Of a stretch of 64,000 bases of DNA, positions 58,129 to 64,000 are shown in pieces (within the stretch, counting starts at the first letter, position 1; every line of letters starts with the position of its first letter). The DNA is from Bacillus_CJ salitolerans (GTDB taxonomy: Bacteria; Bacillota; Bacilli; Bacillales; SA4): NCBI RefSeq assembly GCF_042680805.1, contig NZ_JBHUEM010000003.1, positions 372,001-436,000 of the forward strand. Reading direction: 5' to 3'. The notes below the pieces were generated by a model that had not been told where the DNA came from, made no database searches, and was given only the letters and a program-made list of their open reading frames with translations. The position numbers and the translations under genes are program-made.

Positions 58129-61100
58129 ATGACGAAGAAAATACAAAAAGTACTAGTGGCTAATAGAGGAGAAATTGCAATTCGTATTTTTCGCGCATGT
58201 ACGGAATTAAATATTCGAACAGTTGCTATTTATTCAAAAGAAGATACAGGATCTTATCATCGATACAAAGCAGACGAAGCTTATCTTGTTGGAGAAGATA
58301 AGAAGCCTATTGATGCCTATTTAGATATTGAAGGAATCATAAGCATTGCTAAATTGAATGATGTAGATGCAATTCATCCTGGATACGGGTTTCTTTCGGA
58401 AAATATTGAGTTTGCAAAAAGATGTGAAGAAGAAGGTATAACCTTCATCGGTCCAAAATCTATTCATCTTGATATGTTTGGTGACAAAGTTAAAGCTAGG
58501 CATCAGGCAGAAAAAGCAAATATTCCTGTGATTCCCGGAAGCGGCGGGCCAGTGAAGAGTGTGGATGAGGTACTTGATTTTGGGACTACATACGGGTACC
58601 CGATTATGATAAAAGCTACCCTTGGTGGTGGCGGAAGAGGAATGAGAATTGTAAGAAGTGAATCAGCTGTTAAGGATTCATTTGAACGCGCAAAGTCTGA
58701 GGCAAAAGCAGCATTTGGAAATAGTGAGGTATATGTTGAAAAGTTCGTTGAAAATCCTAAGCATATCGAAGTACAAATATTAGGAGATCATGAAGGAAAT
58801 ATTATTCATTTGTTTGAAAGAGATTGTTCTGTTCAACGCCGACATCAAAAAGTAGTAGAAGTCGCTCCTAGTGTATCCTTAACTAAAGATTTACGTGATC
58901 GCATATGTGACGCAGCGGTCCAATTAATGAATAATGTTCATTACTTAAATGCAGGTACAGTAGAATTTCTTGTAAAAGATAATGAGTTTTATTTTATTGA
59001 AGTAAATCCCAGAGTACAAGTTGAACATACAATAACAGAAATGATTACCGGTGTCGATATCGTACAATCTCAAATCTTACTAGCAGAAGGCCATACCTTG
59101 CATAGTAAAAAAGTTGGAATACCGAAGCAAGAGAATATTGTGACTCATGGTTATGCCATTCAATCCCGTGTAACCACGGAGGATCCATTAAATAATTTTA
59201 TGCCTGATACGGGGAAAATTATGGTCTATCGATCTGGTGGAGGGTTTGGAGTAAGGTTAGATGCTGGAAATGGATTCCAGGGCGCGGTTATTACACCACA
59301 TTATGACTCGTTACTTGTGAAGGTATCGACTTGGGCCTTAACGTTTGAACAGGCTGCTGCTAAGATGATTCGGAATTTAAAGGAATTTCGTATTCGTGGT
59401 ATAAAAACAAACATAGCCTTTTTAGAAAATGTTATGAAGCATAGTAACTTTATGTCAGGTGAATATAATACATCCTTCATTGATACTTCGCCAGAATTAT
59501 TTGTGTTCCCTAAGAAGAAGGATAGGGGAACAAAAATGCTGTCTTATATAGGAAATGTTACGGTAAATGGATTTCCTGGAATCGAAAAGAAGAAGAAACC
59601 AATCTATTCAAAGGCGAGAATTCCAGACATAAAAACAGGTCAATCATTCCAAAATGGTACGAAGCAAATTCTAGATACTAATGGAGCAGAAGGATTACAA
59701 AAATGGATACAAGCACAGTCCCAAGTGTTATTGACCGATACAACCTTTAGAGATGCACATCAGTCCTTACTTGCTACTCGAATTCGGACGAAAGATCTTC
59801 TTAACGTTGCTGAACCAACGGCAGCATTATTACCTGATTTATTTTCACTTGAGATGTGGGGCGGTGCAACATTTGATGTAGCGTATCGGTTCTTGAAAGA
59901 AGACCCATGGGAGCGATTGATTGCCCTAAGGGAAAGGATACCTAATGTTTTGTTTCAGATGTTATTGCGTGCCTCCAACGCAGTCGGCTATAAAAATTAT
60001 CCTGATAACTTAATTCAGGAGTTTGTAGAAAAGTCAGCACATGCAGGAATAGATGTGTTTAGAATCTTCGATAGTTTGAATTGGGTTAAGGGTATGACTG
60101 TCACCATTGATGCTGTTCGAAATACGGGTAAAGTAGCTGAGGCAGCCATTTGTTATACAGGAGATATTAGTGATCCTTTAAGGAAAAAATATGATCTAAC
60201 TTACTATTTGAATATGGCAAAGGAGCTTGAAGCTGCTGGAGCACATATCCTAGCAATAAAAGATATGGCAGGTTTATTAAAGCCTCAATCTGCCTACACG
60301 TTAATCTCTGCACTTAAAGAATCAATCAATATCCCTGTGCATCTTCATACACATGATACAAGCGGAAACGGTATCTATACTTATGCAAGAGCGATAGAAG
60401 CAGGCGTTGATATTGTAGATGTAGCTCTAAGCTCTATGTCTGGGCTAACATCTCAACCGAGTGCAAATACGTTATATTATGCTCTAGAAGGATCAGAACG
60501 AATACCGAGTACCAATATCCAATCTCTTGAGAAGCTATCCCATTATTGGGAAGATGTAAGAAAATATTATACAGACTTTGAAAGTGGTATGAACTCCCCT
60601 AATACCGAGGTTTACAGGCACGAGATGCCAGGCGGTCAGTATAGTAACTTAATGCAGCAAGCAAAAGGTGTAGGGCTAGGAGAACGATTTGAAGAAGTTA
60701 AGGAAATGTATAGAAGAGTAAATGATATGTTTGGAGATATCGTCAAGGTTACACCTTCTTCTAAGGTTGTGGGTGACATGGCATTATACATGGTGCAAAA
60801 CAACTTAAATGAAGATGATATTTATGAAAAGGGAGAATCTTTAAGTTTTCCAGATTCTGTGGTAGAACTCTTCGAAGGATACTTAGGTCAGGTCCACGGA
60901 GGGTTTCCTAGAGAATTACAGCGAATTATTCTAAAAGGTAGAGAGCCAATTTCGGTAAGACCTGGTGAATTATTAAAGCCTGTGCAATTTCATGCGCTAA
61001 AGGAATCTTTATTCCATTCCTTAAAACGACAAGTGACCAGTTTTGATCTTATCTCTTATGCTCTATATCCGAAAGTGTTTATGGAATACCAATCCATTGT

Positions 61101-61569
61101 AGATGAGTTTGGGGATGTATCGGTACTAGACACACCTACCTTCTTTTATGGCATGAGACTAGGGGAAGAAATTGAAGTTGTGATTGAACAAGGAAAAACC
61201 CTGATCGTAAAGTTAGTATCTATTAGCCAGCCACAATCAGATGGAACGAGAGTTGTGTATTTTGAACTGAACGGTCAACCGAGAGAGGTTGTCGTGAAAG
61301 ACGAGAGTATCAAATCTGCCGTGGTAACAAGATTGAAAGCAGACCGAATGAATGATCAGCATATAGCTGCTACTATGCCAGGCACAGTAATTAAAGTACT
61401 TGTCAAGAAGGGTGAGAAGGTTGAGAAGGGTGATATTTTGATGATAACAGAAGCCATGAAAATGGAAACTACCATTCAATCTCCCTATAGCGGACAAGTG
61501 AAAGAGATTCATGTAGGTGATAGCGATGCAGTTCAAACAGGTGATTTGTTAATGGAGCTAGATCGCTAA
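58129..61569 (+). CDS. pycA: Pyruvate carboxylase
   Basis: This 1146-residue biotin enzyme converts pyruvate to oxaloacetate. In order it has an N-terminal biotin carboxylase (KVLVANRGEIAIRIFRA, GGGGRGMRIV, EVNPRVQVEHT; residues 1-460), a carboxyltransferase TIM barrel (LLTDTTFRDAHQSLLATRIR, AIKDMAGLLKP, HLHTHDTSGNG; about 530-830), an allosteric domain, and a C-terminal biotinyl domain with the biotin Lys K1111 in EAMKMET. It is stimulated by DarB in B. subtilis, also encoded here. The ribosome site is AAGGAGGCTC. It ends at a terminator shared with ctaA. Confidence 0.97.
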   Translation: MTKKIQKVLVANRGEIAIRIFRACTELNIRTVAIYSKEDTGSYHRYKADEAYLVGEDKKPIDAYLDIEGIISIAKLNDVDAIHPGYGFLSENIEFAKRCEEEGITFIGPKSIHLDMFGDKVKARHQAEKANIPVIPGSGGPVKSVDEVLDFGTTYGYPIMIKATLGGGGRGMRIVRSESAVKDSFERAKSEAKAAFGNSEVYVEKFVENPKHIEVQILGDHEGNIIHLFERDCSVQRRHQKVVEVAPSVSLTKDLRDRICDAAVQLMNNVHYLNAGTVEFLVKDNEFYFIEVNPRVQVEHTITEMITGVDIVQSQILLAEGHTLHSKKVGIPKQENIVTHGYAIQSRVTTEDPLNNFMPDTGKIMVYRSGGGFGVRLDAGNGFQGAVITPHYDSLLVKVSTWALTFEQAAAKMIRNLKEFRIRGIKTNIAFLENVMKHSNFMSGEYNTSFIDTSPELFVFPKKKDRGTKMLSYIGNVTVNGFPGIEKKKKPIYSKARIPDIKTGQSFQNGTKQILDTNGAEGLQKWIQAQSQVLLTDTTFRDAHQSLLATRIRTKDLLNVAEPTAALLPDLFSLEMWGGATFDVAYRFLKEDPWERLIALRERIPNVLFQMLLRASNAVGYKNYPDNLIQEFVEKSAHAGIDVFRIFDSLNWVKGMTVTIDAVRNTGKVAEAAICYTGDISDPLRKKYDLTYYLNMAKELEAAGAHILAIKDMAGLLKPQSAYTLISALKESINIPVHLHTHDTSGNGIYTYARAIEAGVDIVDVALSSMSGLTSQPSANTLYYALEGSERIPSTNIQSLEKLSHYWEDVRKYYTDFESGMNSPNTEVYRHEMPGGQYSNLMQQAKGVGLGERFEEVKEMYRRVNDMFGDIVKVTPSSKVVGDMALYMVQNNLNEDDIYEKGESLSFPDSVVELFEGYLGQVHGGFPRELQRIILKGREPISVRPGELLKPVQFHALKESLFHSLKRQVTSFDLISYALYPKVFMEYQSIVDEFGDVSVLDTPTFFYGMRLGEEIEVVIEQGKTLIVKLVSISQPQSDGTRVVYFELNGQPREVVVKDESIKSAVVTRLKADRMNDQHIAATMPGTVIKVLVKKGEKVEKGDILMITEAMKMETTIQSPYSGQVKEIHVGDSDAVQTGDLLMELDR

Positions 61570-61578
61570 TCAAATTAC

Positions 61579-61614
61579 CAAAAAAAACGAGGGTAGATAA
61601 CCCTCGTTTTTTTG
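61579..61614. terminator. Bidirectional terminator between pycA and ctaA
   Basis: AAAAAACGAGGGT and ACCCTCGTTTTTT form a stem around a short loop, with A- and T-runs on either side. Confidence 0.9.
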
Positions 61615-61631
61615 GTGCTTACATACACTGT

Positions 61632-62579
61632 TTATAACTGTGCTGTTTTATCAATCTTGTTCTTATACTCGTTGTTTTGACCATTTCGAGTAACGAGTAA
61701 TACTAAGTAGCTGAGTACACCAAATAGGCAGGAAATAAAGAGAGCATGAAGCAACGGGATGATAATGAATTGTAGTTTTGTCAATACAACAAGTGCTCCA
61801 GTTATGACTTGCATGGTGACCAATATAGCAGCGATCATCCAACTCTTTTGTACGACACGATGGTTTCTATAGTATTTGAATGCTAAGTATGTTGCATATA
61901 AAATCCAAACAAAAAGTACACCGGCAAGGAAACGATGGCCCATCTGAATCCACTCGTGCATTTGAGTAGGGAAGCCTAATTGGTTTGACTTACTACATAG
62001 CGGCCAATCGGGACAAGCAAGGCTAGCATTTTTGTGGCGAACAAGAGCACCTGTATAAACCACTACATAACTATAAACAATAATTCCAATAATATGAAAG
62101 CTCATTCGTTTATCAAGGGGAAGAGTCTTTTCAACCTGTTTTTTATCTGCTTCAAAAATTAATAGAGTTAATAGTAAAACAGATGAAAAGGAAATTAATG
62201 AAATACCAAAATGTAGAGCAAGTACAAAAGATGATTGTCCCCACATAACAGCCGCTGCTCCTATTAGAGCTTGAAGCATGAGAAATGAAAAGGACAGGAT
62301 TGATAGAAATTTTGTTTCTCGTATATGACCAATTTTTCTCCACGTCCATATTGATAGGATTAATACAAGGATTCCAACAGATCCTGAGACTAATCTATGA
62401 CTTAGCTCTATTACGAGTTCAAACGTGATATTGCTTGGAATAAGTTCACCGTGACATAGCGGCCAACTATCACCACAACCTGCACCCGATTCTGTCTTCG
62501 TAACAAGTGCACCTCCTATTAATACAAAAAGCATACCAATGGTTGTAAGAATAGCAAACCCTTTAAGAGCTTTGTACAA
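61632..62579 (-). CDS. ctaA: Heme A synthase
   Basis: This 315-residue, eight-helix membrane protein oxidises heme O to heme A for cytochrome aa3-type oxidases. Features are GGALVTKTESGAGC in helix 1, the Cys pair C35-C42 (GCGDSWPLC), EHSHR-like ELSHRLVSG, and a second-half repeat with CPDWPLC and GHRFLAG. A TTG at 62579 is chosen since AGGTGG lies 6 bases upstream; it also places the cysteines at 35 and 42, exactly the numbering of the essential pair in B. subtilis CtaA. An ATG at 62585 abuts the ribosome site. Confidence 0.94.
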   Translation of the reverse strand: MYKALKGFAILTTIGMLFVLIGGALVTKTESGAGCGDSWPLCHGELIPSNITFELVIELSHRLVSGSVGILVLILSIWTWRKIGHIRETKFLSILSFSFLMLQALIGAAAVMWGQSSFVLALHFGISLISFSSVLLLTLLIFEADKKQVEKTLPLDKRMSFHIIGIIVYSYVVVYTGALVRHKNASLACPDWPLCSKSNQLGFPTQMHEWIQMGHRFLAGVLFVWILYATYLAFKYYRNHRVVQKSWMIAAILVTMQVITGALVVLTKLQFIIIPLLHALFISCLFGVLSYLVLLVTRNGQNNEYKNKIDKTAQL

Positions 62580-63161
62580 AATCATCCACCTACATTCTTA
62601 TAATAATTACAATGATGATGAAATAAATAATAAACCCAGTAAAATACATACATTAGATATCATATAAAAAACATGTCGAAATATCAAAGGGAATAAAGTG
62701 ACAATTGTGTGATGTTTGTTGGGGGGATAATAAAAACACTCATTGAAAATAGGTATATTTCTGTGAACTAAAAGCCTCAACCAGTCATGCGATAACGCTC
62801 CGTTCGACAGCCTCAGCCGTAAAAAAATACGAAAAAAGGTTGAATAATGAGTAGGAGTTTGCTAGAAATATAAAGGAGGTTATTTGGTTTCTACTAAATA
62901 TTTTGTTACATACTAAATCAAAGAATTGTTTATACCAATAAGTGTAACATGCATTATTTAATTATTTGGTATAATATTTAAACTGTAGCTATTTTTTTAA
63001 TAGAATTCGTGGTAAATTAAGGCTATGTGCTTTTTCACAAAAATGACAAAATTCAACCACACATCCTTCACAAATATGTAACTTTTTATGGTTTAATTAA
63101 CAGAAGGAAAAAATCTTATTTCAGTATAACTGCCTGTTTTACTCAAAAAGGAGGAGTAGTA
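62580..63161. promoter_or_regulatory. ctaA-ctaB divergent regulatory region
   Basis: No gene is seen in these 580 bases. On the ctaB side an extended -10 TGGTATAAT occurs at 62967-62975. Two copies of TTCACAAA at 63034-63041 and 63067-63074, each the reverse complement of TTTGTGAA as in the ResD consensus, lie 33 bp apart, followed by a possible -10 TATAAC near 63125. In B. subtilis the cta genes are controlled by ResDE, so this is a plausible respiratory control region. Confidence 0.4.
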
Positions 63162-64000
63162 ATGGCAAATTCGAGGACAATTGATGAAGCATCTGTGCCT
63201 ACAAGCGAGCATGAAGGTCCTCAGAGTAATGCATATGAAACAACTGTCTGGCAAGACTTTTTAGCTCTAATTAAAGTTGGGATTATTAATTCGAATTTAA
63301 TTACAGCTTTTACTGGTTTATGGCTTGCATTCCACTTTACTGGACAAAGCTTCTTACAGAATTGGGACATTGCTCTGTTTACTTTACTCGGAACTTCATT
63401 TGTAATTGCGGGTTCCTGTAGTTTAAATAATTATATTGATCGTGACATAGACCATCTTATGGAGCGAACAAAATTAAGACCGACTGTAACAGGTAGATTT
63501 AATGCCAAACGAGTATTAATGATTGGTATTTTATTGACTATTATAGGTACAGGGTTCTTACTAGCGACAACCTTAATGGCAGCTGTCATTGGGTTAGTTG
63601 GGGTCTTTACTTATGTAGTGTTATATACAATGTGGTCAAAGAGACAGTACACGATTAATACTGTCATTGGAAGTATATCTGGAGCTGTACCACCATTAAT
63701 TGGATGGGCAGCAGTTGATCCTAACCTCCATATGGTGGCTTGGGTTTTATTTATGATTATGTTCATTTGGCAGCCACCACATTTTTTAGCACTTGCTATG
63801 AAAAGATGTGAAGAATATAGAGCTGCTGGAATACCGATGCTACCGGTAGTACATGGTTTTAAAATGACGAAGCGCCAAATCATGATTTGGATAGCTTGCT
63901 TATTACCACTGCCATTCTATTTATACTCTTTAGGAACAGTTTTTCTAATTTTAGCTACCTTACTTAATGTTGGTTGGTTAGCTTTAGGAATTAAAGGATA
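63162..64000 (+). CDS. ctaB: Heme O synthase (protoheme IX farnesyltransferase), partial
   Basis: This is the first 279 codons of a UbiA-family prenyltransferase that attaches farnesyl to heme B, making heme O for the oxidase; it is truncated by the right edge. It has a soluble N-terminus of about 30 residues, then membrane helices with the Asp-rich motif SLNNYIDRDIDHLMERT (residues 88-104; D93, D97), the YTMWSKRQYTINTVIGSISG loop and WQPPHFLALAMK with the second Asp/Glu cluster region CEEYRAAGIPML. The ATG follows AAAGGAGGAGTAGTA. It is divergent from ctaA, as in Bacillus. Confidence 0.95.
   Translation, partial: MANSRTIDEASVPTSEHEGPQSNAYETTVWQDFLALIKVGIINSNLITAFTGLWLAFHFTGQSFLQNWDIALFTLLGTSFVIAGSCSLNNYIDRDIDHLMERTKLRPTVTGRFNAKRVLMIGILLTIIGTGFLLATTLMAAVIGLVGVFTYVVLYTMWSKRQYTINTVIGSISGAVPPLIGWAAVDPNLHMVAWVLFMIMFIWQPPHFLALAMKRCEEYRAAGIPMLPVVHGFKMTKRQIMIWIACLLPLPFYLYSLGTVFLILATLLNVGWLALGIKG

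Overview
The window is one contiguous, AT-rich chromosomal segment from a spore-forming Bacillaceae bacterium. Its gene order closely follows the Bacillus subtilis stretch ykuE-ykuV, yknUV, ktrC-rnjA-rpoY-ykrA-def-ykyA-pdhABCD-slp-SR1-speA-yktABC-ylaF-typA-ylaHIJKLMNO-pycA-ctaA-ctaB. Strong AGGAGG-type ribosome sites, frequent TTG/GTG starts, hairpin-plus-T-run terminators, sporulation genes (ylaJ, abbA) and Firmicutes lipoproteins agree with this. No rRNA, tRNA, CRISPR array or intact mobile element was found. Gene names rest on recalled family resemblance and synteny, not on a database search.

Layout. 0-7 kb: a paired fluoride exporter, a PAS-GGDEF-EAL c-di-GMP enzyme, the Tat-exported phosphoesterase YkuE, dienoyl-CoA reductase FadH and the degenerate EAL protein YkuI. 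7-12 kb: a secreted DUF3993 protein, an IS110-like transposase remnant, a metallo-beta-lactamase-fold hydrolase, then ykuJ, a zinc-ribbon miniprotein, ykuK, the AbrB antirepressor abbA, a structured non-coding stretch and the c-di-AMP receptor darB. 12-19.5 kb: an MFS exporter, ccpC, the N-acetyl diaminopimelate/lysine pair dapH-ykuR, ykuS, a mechanosensitive channel, a peroxiredoxin and a thioredoxin-like protein. 19.7-25.5 kb: a heterodimeric ABC exporter, a 720-bp hierarchical minisatellite and a modular peptidoglycan amidase. 25.8-33.4 kb: a DUF4349 lipoprotein, ktrC, the rnjA-rpoY pair, a possible 26-residue cationic peptide gene, an EamA transporter, ykrA, def and ykyA. 33.7-38.6 kb: the pyruvate dehydrogenase operon. 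38.6-46.9 kb: lipoproteins and cell-wall enzymes, the dual-function RNA SR1 with its peptide SR1P, speA, a nitronate monooxygenase-like protein and yktA/yktB. 47-64 kb: yktC, a GNAT protein, ylaF, typA, ylaH, ylaI, ylaL, ylaJ, phoH2, glsA, ylaN, ftsW, pycA and the heme A genes ctaA and ctaB (ctaB is cut by the right edge).

Functional themes. Central carbon flow is prominent: pyruvate enters through PDH or pyruvate carboxylase, with CcpC and an SR1 gene carrying a CcpA-type cre site nearby. Second-messenger proteins are dense: two c-di-GMP-family proteins, plus DarB and KtrC (known c-di-AMP receptors) and PycA (a known DarB partner in B. subtilis).

The least explained DNA is non-coding: (i) a dispersed cloverleaf-like repeat in at least five copies whose stems vary in a compensatory way, (ii) a nine-unit 83-bp minisatellite built of 21+21+21+20 bp subunits, (iii) an orphan structured stretch at 11.3-11.6 kb, and (iv) a small cationic-peptide reading frame followed by terminators upstream of rpoY-rnjA.
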